Shown here in pieces: positions 50,248 through 58,877 of a stretch of DNA of 64,000 nucleotides. The notes beneath the pieces are model-generated. The model made no database searches. It saw only the letters and a list, made by a program, of their open reading frames with translations, and was not told where the DNA came from. Positions within the stretch are counted from its first letter, which is position 1. Each line of letters opens with the position of its first letter. Both the position numbers and the translations under genes were made by a program. Source of the stretch: Idiomarina sp. PL1-037 (GTDB lineage Bacteria; Pseudomonadota; Gammaproteobacteria; Enterobacterales; Alteromonadaceae); NCBI RefSeq assembly GCF_034422975.1, contig NZ_CP139873.1, positions 310,001 to 374,000 of the forward strand, given 5' to 3'.

Positions 50248-51666
50248 TTATAGCAACAGACGGTTAATACCGTTAAGCGCTGCAACTCGGTAAGCTTCCG
50301 CCATAGTCGGGTAGTTAAAGGTGGTATTGACGAAGTAGTCGATGGTATTGCCACCGTTTTTTTGTTCCATAATAGCCTGACCAATGTGGATAATTTCTGA
50401 AGCTCGCTCGCCAAAGCAGTGAAGTCCCAGCAGCTCGCGCGTTTCGCGGTGGAATAACAACTTCAGGCAGCCCACATCAGCACCGGAAATTTGTGCCCGT
50501 GCAAGGTGCTTAAACTGCGCACGACCCACCTCATAAGGCACTTTCATTTCAGTCAGCTCTTCTTCGGTTTTGCCAACCGAGCTAATTTCCGGAATGGTAT
50601 AAATGCCCGTAGGAATATCGCTGATAAGTGCTTTGTCGCAATTACCGTTAATAATAGCGGAAGCACAAATCCGGCCCTGATCGTACGCTGCGCTGGCTAA
50701 GCTGGGGTAACCGATAATGTCGCCGACCGCATAGATATTATCGACACTGGTCTGGTAGTTTTCATTTACTTCCAGCTGGCCGCGATAGTTGGGTTCCAGA
50801 CCCACCGCCTGGCAGTCAAGCTGTTCAATGTTGCCGGAACGACCATTAGCAAAAAGCAGACAGTCGGCAGCCATGGTCTTACCAGACTTGGTTTTCAGCA
50901 CCACTTTGTCGTCATGTCCGGTAATGCTTTCGTATTCTTCGTTGTGACGAATGACAACGCCACTGTTGCGCAAGTGATAACTCAGCGCATCTGAAATTTC
51001 CGCATCCAGAAAAGAAAGCAGCCGTTCACGTTGGTTTATTAAGTCCACTTTTACGCCCATACCCCGGAAAATACTGGCGTATTCACTGCCTACCACACCG
51101 GCACCGTATATCAGAATGGTTTTCGGCTCGTGAGACAAAGACAGTACTTTGTCTGAGTCGTAAATTCGCGGATGCGAAAAGTCTACGTCTTCCGGGTTGT
51201 ACGGGCGAGAACCGGTGGCGATAACGACATGTTTTGTGATCAAATCATCGACGGAGCCATCCAGTTTAGTGACCCTAATACGGTTTTTATCCAAAAAAGA
51301 AGCGGTACCGTGCACCACAGTAACGTCGTTACGGTCGTAAAACGAACTGCGCAATTTCACCTGTTTACGAATAACCGATTCGGCATAGTGCAATATGTGA
51401 CTGAAAGTTATACCGCTCTGCCAGCCTGGCCCGGAAAACAATGGATTATTATTGTATTCAATGAGGCGGCTGACGGAGTGTCGTAAGGCTTTGGAGGGAA
51501 TGGTTCCCCAATGCGTGCAACCGCCGCCAAGGGCCTTATGCTTTTCTACTATGGCAACGTTGTAGCCGCTTTTGGCCAATTGCATTGCAGCGCCTTCGCC
51601 GCCCGGGCCAGTACCGATGACGACGACATCGAATTCAGTTTCGGTTTCAGGCTTTATTGCAGTCAT
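50248..51666 (-). CDS. sthA: Soluble pyridine nucleotide transhydrogenase
   Basis: Cytoplasmic flavoprotein transferring hydride between NADPH and NAD+. The 472-residue protein has the FAD motif VIGTGPGGEGAA near the start and the region GGGCTHWGTIPSKALRH, which has only one cysteine: this is the diagnostic loss of the redox disulfide that separates SthA from lipoamide dehydrogenases. The NAD motif YGAGVVGSEYASIF and the C-terminal dimer domain are present. It converges with envZ 6 bp away. Confidence 0.96.
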   Translation of the reverse strand: MTAIKPETETEFDVVVIGTGPGGEGAAMQLAKSGYNVAIVEKHKALGGGCTHWGTIPSKALRHSVSRLIEYNNNPLFSGPGWQSGITFSHILHYAESVIRKQVKLRSSFYDRNDVTVVHGTASFLDKNRIRVTKLDGSVDDLITKHVVIATGSRPYNPEDVDFSHPRIYDSDKVLSLSHEPKTILIYGAGVVGSEYASIFRGMGVKVDLINQRERLLSFLDAEISDALSYHLRNSGVVIRHNEEYESITGHDDKVVLKTKSGKTMAADCLLFANGRSGNIEQLDCQAVGLEPNYRGQLEVNENYQTSVDNIYAVGDIIGYPSLASAAYDQGRICASAIINGNCDKALISDIPTGIYTIPEISSVGKTEEELTEMKVPYEVGRAQFKHLARAQISGADVGCLKLLFHRETRELLGLHCFGERASEIIHIGQAIMEQKNGGNTIDYFVNTTFNYPTMAEAYRVAALNGINRLLL

Positions 51667-51793
51667 ATTTCTCGCTTCACAACCGGTGTACGGGTTTTAG
51701 ATAGTAGCACTGTATAAGAAAAGCGTAAATTGACACTGTTTTCTGTGCGCAGAGTCGTTATAGTAAAGAGAGACAATGACTTGGAACCGTTGT

Positions 51794-52351
51794 ATGAGTA
51801 AAGAAAAACAAGTCCCGCAAATTCTGGCACGTCGTGTCGTAGCGCAAAGTCGCTTAATGCGTATTGAAGCTGTCGATCTTAAATTTAGCAATGGCGAGCA
51901 GCGTCAGTTTGAGCGCATGAAAGGCAGTGGTCGGGGGGCAGTTATGATTGTCCCCTACTTGGATGAAGAGACTTTGTTACTGATACGGGAATACGCAGCA
52001 GGCCTTCACGACTATCAATTAGGTTTCCCTAAGGGTCTAATTGACCCGGGTGAAAGCCCGGAAGAAGCAGCTCAGCGCGAGCTAAAAGAAGAGGTGGGTT
52101 ATGGTAGCCGCCAACTTGACTTCTTAATGGAAGTGTCTCTCGCACCTCAGTTTTTCTCCGCCAAAATGAGTGTTTTCGTAGCTCGCGACTTATACCCCGA
52201 AAGCTTGCCGGGTGACGAACCTGAGCCGCTGGAAAAAGTGACTTGGCCATTAGGCGATATTGACAACTTGTTGGCTCAACCCGACTTTTCTGAAGCGCGC
52301 AGTGTTGCGGCGCTGTTAATGCTTTTGCGTAATTTGAGTGAGGCACCGTAG
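51794..52351 (+). CDS. nudE: ADP compounds hydrolase NudE
   Basis: Nudix hydrolase cleaving ADP-ribose, Ap3A and NADH. The 185-residue protein has the Nudix box GLIDPGESPEEAAQRELKEE followed by VGYG (near 96-119). The ATG at 51794 aligns with E. coli NudE (MSK...); an upstream ATG at 51776 adds six residues and also has a purine-rich site. The stop overlaps the cysQ start by 1 bp, so the two form an operon. Confidence 0.95.
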   Translation: MSKEKQVPQILARRVVAQSRLMRIEAVDLKFSNGEQRQFERMKGSGRGAVMIVPYLDEETLLLIREYAAGLHDYQLGFPKGLIDPGESPEEAAQRELKEEVGYGSRQLDFLMEVSLAPQFFSAKMSVFVARDLYPESLPGDEPEPLEKVTWPLGDIDNLLAQPDFSEARSVAALLMLLRNLSEAP

Positions 52352-53175
52352 TGGCAGAGGCAATGCTGGAGAGATTGAAAGAGATAGCCTGCGAAGCAGG
52401 TGGCGTTATCTTGTCAATGTATGAGCGGCACGACTATAAAACGGCCGAGAAAAAAGACGACTCTCCAGTAACGACCGCAGATCTTGTTGCCAGCGAGCTA
52501 ATAGAAGATCGACTCAAGCAGTCATTCCCTGATATTCCGGTTATTTCTGAAGAAAGCGAACATCAGGACTATAATGAGCGCCGTCAATGGCAGGCCTATT
52601 TTATTATTGACCCGATAGACGGTACTCAAGAGTTTATTTCCCGCTCCGGGGACTTTGCGGTCAACATTGCTTATGTAGAAAACAACGAGCCTGTCATTGG
52701 CGTTATTTTCTGGCCGGTCGGTGAAACGCTTTACTATGCCCAAAAAGGAGTCGGCGCTTTTAAACAGAAAGAGAACGAAAAGCAGAGCATAAGCGTGCGC
52801 AAGTTTAGAGACCCACAAGCTGACCCTATTGTTATTGCCATTAGTCGTCAGCAGGCACGAGAGCCTGTGTTTAACCGCTTGCAGACAAAGCGTGATATTC
52901 AGTCATTGCCAGCGGGTAGCTGTTCACTGAAAGCCTGTTTTATTGCCGAAGGGAAAGCCGATTGCTTTTTACGGCTGGGACCTACCGGCGAATGGGATAC
53001 CGCCGCATCTCAAGTCATTGTTGGAGAAGCTGGCGGTTGCATAGTGAATGAGAACTTTGAACCTATTACCTACAACCGCACGGTTAGCTTACTGAATCCT
53101 AACTTTTTAGTTCTGGGTGACCAAAGAGTACCTTGGGAAGAGATCTTCATTGCCCGTCAGGCTCGTTTCCGGTAA
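52351..53175 (+). CDS. cysQ: 3'(2'),5'-bisphosphate nucleotidase CysQ
   Basis: Removes the toxic by-product PAP of sulfate assimilation, giving AMP. The 274-residue protein of the inositol monophosphatase fold has metal motifs EESEH (near 68), DPIDGTQEF (near 87) and GEWDTAASQVIVGEAGG. The GTG at 52351 overlaps the nudE stop; an ATG at 52363 is possible. Its 3' end overlaps the convergent yheU gene by 29 bp. Confidence 0.95.
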   Translation: MAEAMLERLKEIACEAGGVILSMYERHDYKTAEKKDDSPVTTADLVASELIEDRLKQSFPDIPVISEESEHQDYNERRQWQAYFIIDPIDGTQEFISRSGDFAVNIAYVENNEPVIGVIFWPVGETLYYAQKGVGAFKQKENEKQSISVRKFRDPQADPIVIAISRQQAREPVFNRLQTKRDIQSLPAGSCSLKACFIAEGKADCFLRLGPTGEWDTAASQVIVGEAGGCIVNENFEPITYNRTVSLLNPNFLVLGDQRVPWEEIFIARQARFR

Positions 53176-53383
53176 CGCTGTCTTTGTTGACCACATCGAC
53201 ACTTTCGTGCAGTTCAGAGTAAACAATAACGGCTTCGCCGGACTTCAGACGTTGCTTCAGTTGCTCGACTTTTGTTTCGAAACTGAGCTCTTGACTGCCG
53301 TAATCGGTTCCTTCGCGCAGTACAATAGATTCCATTAAATTGTTTAGTGTTTCCTGATCAATTTCCTGCCACGGAATAATCAT
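53147..53383 (-). CDS. yheU: YheU family protein (UPF0270)
   Basis: A 78-residue protein of the YheU/UPF0270 family (MIIPWQEIDQETLNNLMESI, then VLREGTDYGS). Function unknown. Its start overlaps the yheS stop by 4 bp, as in enterobacteria where yheS-yheU are neighbours. The C-terminal 10 codons lie over the convergent cysQ end. Confidence 0.93.
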   Translation of the reverse strand: MIIPWQEIDQETLNNLMESIVLREGTDYGSQELSFETKVEQLKQRLKSGEAVIVYSELHESVDVVNKDSVTGNEPDGQ

Positions 53384-55293
53384 TTATCCTCCGTTTGCTG
53401 CAACTCTTCGGTTAATTCTGCCAGCTCTTCTTCTGCTGTCATCCAGAGGTTTTCTTGTTGTTGCAGGTCTTTTTGCGCTTGCGCCTGCTGGTCTAATAGT
53501 TTTTGTAATTTGGCTTTATTGGCATCGTCATACAGGCTGCTGTCACTCAGTCGCTCGTGAATATCGGCTAGCTTCAGTTCCAGAGAATGAATCGTCTTTT
53601 CTGCCTTCTCTATTTGCTGACGTAAAGGCTTGGTTTTTTGTCGTACCTCGGCTTCTTTTCGTTTTTGCTGCTTGCGATCATCGCGCTGGCGGGTAGCGGG
53701 TTGCTCGCTGCGTTTGTCGTTAGCGGCCTGTAGCTGCAACCAGTCGTGGTAGGCATCTAAATCACCGTCGAAGGTCTCTGCTTTGCCGTCGGCAACCAGG
53801 CAAAACTCATCTACTGTGGTACGCAGCAAATGTCTGTCGTGCGAAACCACAATTAGCGCGCCTTCATACTCTTGCAAAGCTGCAACCAGTGCGTCCCGTA
53901 AACCGAGATCCAGGTGGTTGGTTGGCTCATCCAGCAAGAGTAAATTAGGACGTTGATAGATAATGAGAGCTAAAGCCAGACGCGCTTTTTCACCGCCAGA
54001 CATGGGCTCAACCGAGCGGGTGGCCTGATCACCGGAAAATCCAAAGTTACCTAGAAAGTCACGCAGCTTTTGTTCAGTCGCTTGTTTATCAATGCGCTGC
54101 AAGTGCAATAGAGCCGATGCCGCTAAGTCCAGAGTTTCCAGCTGATGCTGGGCGAAATAACCAATGCTGAGACCCGGGTTAACCAATCGCTCACCTGCCA
54201 TCGGTTCCAATTCACCCGCCAGCAGTTTAATCAGTGTCGATTTACCGGCGCCGTTTCGGCCAAGTAAGCCCAACCGGGTGCCGGGCACCAGGTTTAACTT
54301 AATTTTTTCGAGAATGGTGGTGTCACCGTAGCCGGCTTTGGCGTCGCGCAGCGTCAGCAGCGGATTAGGCAGCTTTTCAGGTGTTAAAAAATGAAAGTCG
54401 ATGCCACTCTCAGCGCGCAATGGTGCCTGATTAGGCAGCTTCTCAATAGCCTTTAAACGACTTTGCGCCTGTTTTGCTTTGCTGGCTTTATAGCGGAAAC
54501 GGTCGACGTAAGCCTGCAAGTGCTGACGCATAACCTGAGCTTTTTCGTATTCACTTTGTTGCTGAGCGATGTGTTCGGCGCGCTGCCGCTCAAATAAAGA
54601 GTAGTTGCCGCGGTAGCTGTTCAGTTTTTTGTGCTCTATATGAGTAATGTCGGTGGTGACCGAGTCGAGAAAATCCCGGTCGTGCGATATCAACAAAAGC
54701 GTTCCGTCGTATTGTTTTAGCCAGCTTTCCAGCCAGAAAATGGCATCAACGTCCAAATGGTTGGTTGGCTCATCCAACAGCATTAAGTCGGCGCGGGCTA
54801 TGAGTACCTGTGCCAGGTTAAGCCGCATACGCCAACCACCGGAAAAGGCTTTTACCGGCTGTTGCAGTTGTTCCTGAGTAAACCCAAGACCGGCCATTAG
54901 GCTGGCGGTTCTGGGCTGAATATCATAGGCCCCGATGGAAGCCAACTTGTCGTGACAGTGGGCAATGGCTTCGCCGTTGTTATCGCTTTCGGCCTGCGCG
55001 AGTTGCGCTTCCAGCTGCCGAAACTCGGTATCGCCGTCCATTACGTAGTCGATAGCAGACTTATCCAGTGCCGGAGTGTCCTGGGCTACGCTGGCAATGC
55101 GCCAGTCTGCCGGCAGGTGAATATTACCGCTGTCGGCACTCAGCTCACCACGCAGCATGGCAAATAGCGAGGACTTGCCGCAGCCATTACGGCCCACTAA
55201 GCCAACGCGGTGTCCAGGGAATACTTGTAAGTCACTGTCTTCAAATAAAACATCACCGCCACGCAATAAGGTGATAGCTTCAGCACGGATCAT
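53380..55293 (-). CDS. yheS: ABC-F family ATPase YheS
   Basis: Ribosome-associated ABC-F protein, with a probable role in translation. The 637-residue protein has two NBDs: Walker A GRNGCGKSS (near residue 34) and GRNGAGKST (near 342), signature motifs FSGGWRMRL and MSGGEKARL, and DEPTNHLD twice. The linker between them is the charged ABC-F interdomain. The C-terminal 100 residues are a Lys/Glu/Gln-rich coiled coil, which may bind RNA. No membrane domain. Confidence 0.95.
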   Translation of the reverse strand: MIRAEAITLLRGGDVLFEDSDLQVFPGHRVGLVGRNGCGKSSLFAMLRGELSADSGNIHLPADWRIASVAQDTPALDKSAIDYVMDGDTEFRQLEAQLAQAESDNNGEAIAHCHDKLASIGAYDIQPRTASLMAGLGFTQEQLQQPVKAFSGGWRMRLNLAQVLIARADLMLLDEPTNHLDVDAIFWLESWLKQYDGTLLLISHDRDFLDSVTTDITHIEHKKLNSYRGNYSLFERQRAEHIAQQQSEYEKAQVMRQHLQAYVDRFRYKASKAKQAQSRLKAIEKLPNQAPLRAESGIDFHFLTPEKLPNPLLTLRDAKAGYGDTTILEKIKLNLVPGTRLGLLGRNGAGKSTLIKLLAGELEPMAGERLVNPGLSIGYFAQHQLETLDLAASALLHLQRIDKQATEQKLRDFLGNFGFSGDQATRSVEPMSGGEKARLALALIIYQRPNLLLLDEPTNHLDLGLRDALVAALQEYEGALIVVSHDRHLLRTTVDEFCLVADGKAETFDGDLDAYHDWLQLQAANDKRSEQPATRQRDDRKQQKRKEAEVRQKTKPLRQQIEKAEKTIHSLELKLADIHERLSDSSLYDDANKAKLQKLLDQQAQAQKDLQQQENLWMTAEEELAELTEELQQTEDK

Positions 55294-55374
55294 AAACTAC
55301 TCTTCATTTTGTACAGCTGTTCAGCTGCGGTATCATAGACGCGTTCTGCTCACAATTCTAACACAGGAGCTGTT

Positions 55375-55578
55375 GTGGCTAGAGAAAAGAAGCGATTTAT
55401 TGCCGGGGCCGTTTGCCCCAAATGTGATGCCATGGACACACTCATGCTCTTTATCGAAAACGATACCGAACAAGTTGAGTGCGTGCAATGTAAGCACCGG
55501 TTTAGTGAACCTAAAGAGCAGGGTGGTGGTAGCCAGCGTCAGTTTGATCAGGTCATTGGGGTATTTAAGCCAGACTAA
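55375..55578 (+). CDS. yheV: YheV family zinc-ribbon protein
   Basis: A 67-residue YheV protein, a putative metal-binding protein, with four cysteines in CPKC and CVQC (residues about 14-17 and 36-39), which form a zinc ribbon. Function unknown. It starts with GTG, with AGGAG 6 bp upstream. The divergent gene is yheS, and the nnr gene follows 20 bp on. Confidence 0.92.
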   Translation: MAREKKRFIAGAVCPKCDAMDTLMLFIENDTEQVECVQCKHRFSEPKEQGGGSQRQFDQVIGVFKPD

Positions 55579-55598
55579 ACAAATTGTAGGGAGCCATT

Positions 55599-57119
55599 AT
55601 GACAGACACCAACGGCAGCCGTTATATCAACTGTCTTTATCGCGTTGAGCAAGTACAGCAGGGCGAACAGAAAGCCGCTGAAGCCTGTTCAATGAACATG
55701 ACGCAACTGATGTCGGCAGCAGGAAAAGCCGTTTTTCATCAGATGCAGTCGTACTTTCCGGCACCGGCTCGCATTGCGGTTTGTTGTGGTGAAGGGAATA
55801 ACGGGGGCGATGGCTATATTGTCGCCAGGCTGGCTCAGAAAGCGGGCTACCAGGTGCAAGTTTTTGCGCTTAAACCCAACATTGACTTGCCGGAACCAAT
55901 GGAGTCTGACGCACACAAAGCCCGCGCTGCGTGGCGTGAACAAGGCGGAAGTGAAAAGCCCTTGTTGGATTGCTCGCCTGAGCAATTTGATGTGTTGGTT
56001 GATGCTTTATTTGGTCTCGGCTTGAACCGTGCACTTGAGGGCGACCCGGTAAGCTGGGTGCAGCGAGTGAATGGCAGCAGGACGCCGGTGGTGTCAGTGG
56101 ATGTGCCGTCGGGAGTAGATGCAGATACGGGCCACGTGCCCGGAGCGGCGGTTCGAGCTCATTTGACTGTCAGCCTTGTGGCGTTAAAGCGCGGGTTGCT
56201 TACCGGAAAAGCTCAAGAGCATACGGGTGAGCTAAAACTTGAAGATTTAGGTATTGGCAGCACGTTTAAACAGCAAAACGAAGCCGACTGGTTCAGAGTT
56301 AATGCAGGGCGGGTTGGCGGCTGGCTAGCACCGCGCTCACGCTGCACTCATAAAGGTGAACAAGGGCATGTGCTAATTGTCGGTGGCCAGCCGGGCATGT
56401 CCGGAGCCGTGATATTGGCAATGCAGTCGGCGTTGCGTGCGGGAGCCGGTAAAGTGTCCGTGGCGTGTCATCCTCAGGTGCAGAGCATAGTTGCGGCCGC
56501 GCAGCCAGAAGCTATGGTGCATGGCATAACAGATACCGATGCTCTTAAGCCACTGCTGCGAGAAGCTTCTGCTGTTGCTCTAGGGCCCGGGTTGGGGCAA
56601 AGCTCCTGGAGTCAGGCGCTTTTTTCGCAGGTGATGGAAACCGATGTGCTGAAAGTTATTGATGCCGACGGTCTAAACCTGTTAGCAAGCAACCCTCTGC
56701 GTTCGTCCAAGTTATTACTGACGCCACACCCTGGTGAAGCTGCACGGTTACTGCAAATGACGACCGATGAAGTCGCGTCGGACCGTTTTGCTGCGGCAAC
56801 AAAGCTGCGCGAAAAATACGGTGCACAGATATTATTGAAAGGTGCGGGGTCTTTGTTGGTAACTGACAGAGGACGGTGTTTGATTGACCGAGGTTCTCCG
56901 GCAATGGCGTCCGGCGGTATGGGCGACCTGTTAACCGGACTGATCGCGGGTTTGCTGGCACAAAGAATGGCTCCGGCACAAGCGCTGATTGCGGGTAGCC
57001 TATGGCATGCTATAGCGGGCGAAGAGGCAGGAAAAGATGGCGAGAGGGGAACCTTAGCTTCGGATCTGTTGCCTTATATACGACAGTTGGTGAATGGATA
57101 TGGAAGCGATGATGACTGA
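55599..57119 (+). CDS. nnr: Bifunctional NAD(P)H-hydrate epimerase/dehydratase
   Basis: Repairs damaged NAD(P)HX: the N-terminal domain (about 1-215) epimerises R and S forms, with GEGNNGGDGYIVARL; the C-terminal domain (about 230-506) is the ADP-dependent dehydratase, with GGQPGMSGAVILA and LTPHPGEAARL and GSPAMASGGMGDLLTG. At 506 aa it is full length. It starts the long nnr-tsaE-amiB-mutL-miaA run, overlapping tsaE by 26 bp. Confidence 0.95.
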   Translation: MTDTNGSRYINCLYRVEQVQQGEQKAAEACSMNMTQLMSAAGKAVFHQMQSYFPAPARIAVCCGEGNNGGDGYIVARLAQKAGYQVQVFALKPNIDLPEPMESDAHKARAAWREQGGSEKPLLDCSPEQFDVLVDALFGLGLNRALEGDPVSWVQRVNGSRTPVVSVDVPSGVDADTGHVPGAAVRAHLTVSLVALKRGLLTGKAQEHTGELKLEDLGIGSTFKQQNEADWFRVNAGRVGGWLAPRSRCTHKGEQGHVLIVGGQPGMSGAVILAMQSALRAGAGKVSVACHPQVQSIVAAAQPEAMVHGITDTDALKPLLREASAVALGPGLGQSSWSQALFSQVMETDVLKVIDADGLNLLASNPLRSSKLLLTPHPGEAARLLQMTTDEVASDRFAAATKLREKYGAQILLKGAGSLLVTDRGRCLIDRGSPAMASGGMGDLLTGLIAGLLAQRMAPAQALIAGSLWHAIAGEEAGKDGERGTLASDLLPYIRQLVNGYGSDDD

Positions 57120-57570
57120 GGTACACCAATGTGAACTGGCTGACGAAGAGGAAACGTTAGCGCTGGCGAAGAAATTTTCACAAGCTTTACAGGCCCCTTT
57201 AGTGGTTTACCTGCAAGGTGAGTTAGGTGCCGGTAAAACGGCGTTTTGTCGCGGTGTTATTCAGGCTCTTGGGCATTCAGGGGCGGTGAAAAGTCCGACT
57301 TATACTCTTGTCGAGCCCTACCAGTTGCAAGGCTGGCGTATTCATCATTTCGATTTATATCGACTGGCCGATCCGGAAGAGCTCGAATTTATGGGAATTC
57401 GCGATTATTTTTCTGAAGATACGTTAAACTTTATAGAGTGGCCTGATAAAGGCTATGGTTGGCTTCCCAGTGCGGACATTGAGATAAGAATCGAGTATGC
57501 TGGTACGGGTCGTAAACTCACTTTCAGTGCGCTAACAGATGCCGGAAAAAAAATAATTAAAACATTATGA
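57094..57570 (+). CDS. tsaE: tRNA threonylcarbamoyladenosine biosynthesis ATPase TsaE
   Basis: ATPase needed with TsaB, TsaC and TsaD for the t6A37 modification of ANN-decoding tRNAs. The protein of up to 158 residues has the P-loop GELGAGKTAFCRG (near 42) and the family block VKSPTYTLVEPYQ, and HFDLYRLADPEELEFMG. The exact start is uncertain: ATGs occur at 57094, 57100, 57109 and 57112, all inside the end of nnr. The stop overlaps amiB by 4 bp. Confidence 0.95.
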   Translation: MDMEAMMTEVHQCELADEEETLALAKKFSQALQAPLVVYLQGELGAGKTAFCRGVIQALGHSGAVKSPTYTLVEPYQLQGWRIHHFDLYRLADPEELEFMGIRDYFSEDTLNFIEWPDKGYGWLPSADIEIRIEYAGTGRKLTFSALTDAGKKIIKTL

Positions 57571-58877
57571 TGAAGCGATTTTGGGTGTTTTTGTTTGCCT
57601 GTGCTCCTTTGTGGGCATGGGCCGACAACAGTGTAGACAGTGTGCGTGTGTGGCCATCTCCGGATAAAACGCGGGTGGTTTTCGACTTGTCGGATACTCC
57701 CGACTATTCTTACTTTACTCTATATCAGCAAAAACCTTACCGACTGGTTATTGATTTTAACAATACTTCGTTAAAAACTGGTTTGGAGAACTTGGGTGAA
57801 GACTCGCTGCTGGTCGATAAAATTCGCACAAGCTCACCTAAAAACGCTAACAGTACCCGTATTGTTATTGAGCTGGACTCCAAAAGCGACGCTAACCTTT
57901 TTACCTTGCCGGCTAATGAGTCATATAAAGACCGACTGGTCGTTGACTTACCTGGTAAGTCTATTGAGCGTAGCGGGCCGGCTAAATCCGTTTCTGAATT
58001 AAAAGACAGACGCGTGACAGTGGCTATTGATGCCGGGCATGGCGGCGATGATCCAGGTTCCATTGGTCCGCGCGGAACCTACGAAAAACACGTTGTTATT
58101 CGTATTGCCCGTGCCCTGGCTAAGTTAATTAACGACGACCCGGGGATGCAGGCTTATTTGATTCGAACCGGAGACTATTATGTTGGCCTTAACGAACGAC
58201 CGCAAAAAGCCTGGGACGCCAAAGCCGACTTTTTTGTTTCGATTCATGCAGACGCTTTTCGAACACCTCAGCCCAGTGGAGGATCGGTTTGGGTTTTATC
58301 AAAACGCCGGGCAGAATCCGAAGTGGGTCGCTGGTTAGAAAATCGGGAGCAGCAATCTGAGTTGCTTGGTGGGGTCACCGATATTCTAAGTAAGAATGGG
58401 CATGAACCTTATTTAGCTGAAACGTTGTTAGACATGTCAATGGACAGCTCCATCGCAGGAGCTTACACGGCGGCAAAGCATATTATCGATGAAATGTCGA
58501 CGATAACTAAAATGCATAAAAAGACCCCCCAGGCGGCGAGTCTAGCGGTCTTGAAGTCACCAGATAAACCTTCTTTGTTGGTGGAAACCGGGTTCATTTC
58601 AAACCCGCGTGAAGAGCAGCTGTTAACCAGTAATGCTCATCAGCAAAAGCTGGCGCGGGCTCTTTATAATGGTATTCGCCGTTATTTTGTTAGTAACCCA
58701 ATAGATAACACCTACCTGGCAAACCAAAGCAACTTTAGCTACACAGTGAAGTCGGGCGATTCTCTGTCGGTACTGGCACAGCGATATAACACCACAGTGA
58801 AAGCCATAAAATCTGAAAATAAATTGACCAGCAACAGTCTGAAAATTGGTCAGAAACTGACGATTCCGAGTCGCTGA
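57567..58877 (+). CDS. amiB: N-acetylmuramoyl-L-alanine amidase AmiB-like
   Basis: Periplasmic zinc amidase splitting septal peptidoglycan during cell separation. The 436-residue protein has a signal peptide (1-19), an AMIN domain (about 20-125), the amidase_3 catalytic domain (about 150-370; zinc motif DAGHGGDDPG, later SIHADAF and LLVETGFISNPREE) and one C-terminal LysM domain (about 390-434). The tsaE-amiB-mutL order is standard for gammaproteobacteria. The mutL ATG overlaps its stop by 1 bp. Confidence 0.94.
   Translation: MMKRFWVFLFACAPLWAWADNSVDSVRVWPSPDKTRVVFDLSDTPDYSYFTLYQQKPYRLVIDFNNTSLKTGLENLGEDSLLVDKIRTSSPKNANSTRIVIELDSKSDANLFTLPANESYKDRLVVDLPGKSIERSGPAKSVSELKDRRVTVAIDAGHGGDDPGSIGPRGTYEKHVVIRIARALAKLINDDPGMQAYLIRTGDYYVGLNERPQKAWDAKADFFVSIHADAFRTPQPSGGSVWVLSKRRAESEVGRWLENREQQSELLGGVTDILSKNGHEPYLAETLLDMSMDSSIAGAYTAAKHIIDEMSTITKMHKKTPQAASLAVLKSPDKPSLLVETGFISNPREEQLLTSNAHQQKLARALYNGIRRYFVSNPIDNTYLANQSNFSYTVKSGDSLSVLAQRYNTTVKAIKSENKLTSNSLKIGQKLTIPSR

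Noticed and set aside
50248..51666. Dihydrolipoamide dehydrogenase for the flavoprotein gene
   Set aside because: The redox-active second cysteine is replaced (GGGCTHWGT), which is the hallmark of soluble transhydrogenase.
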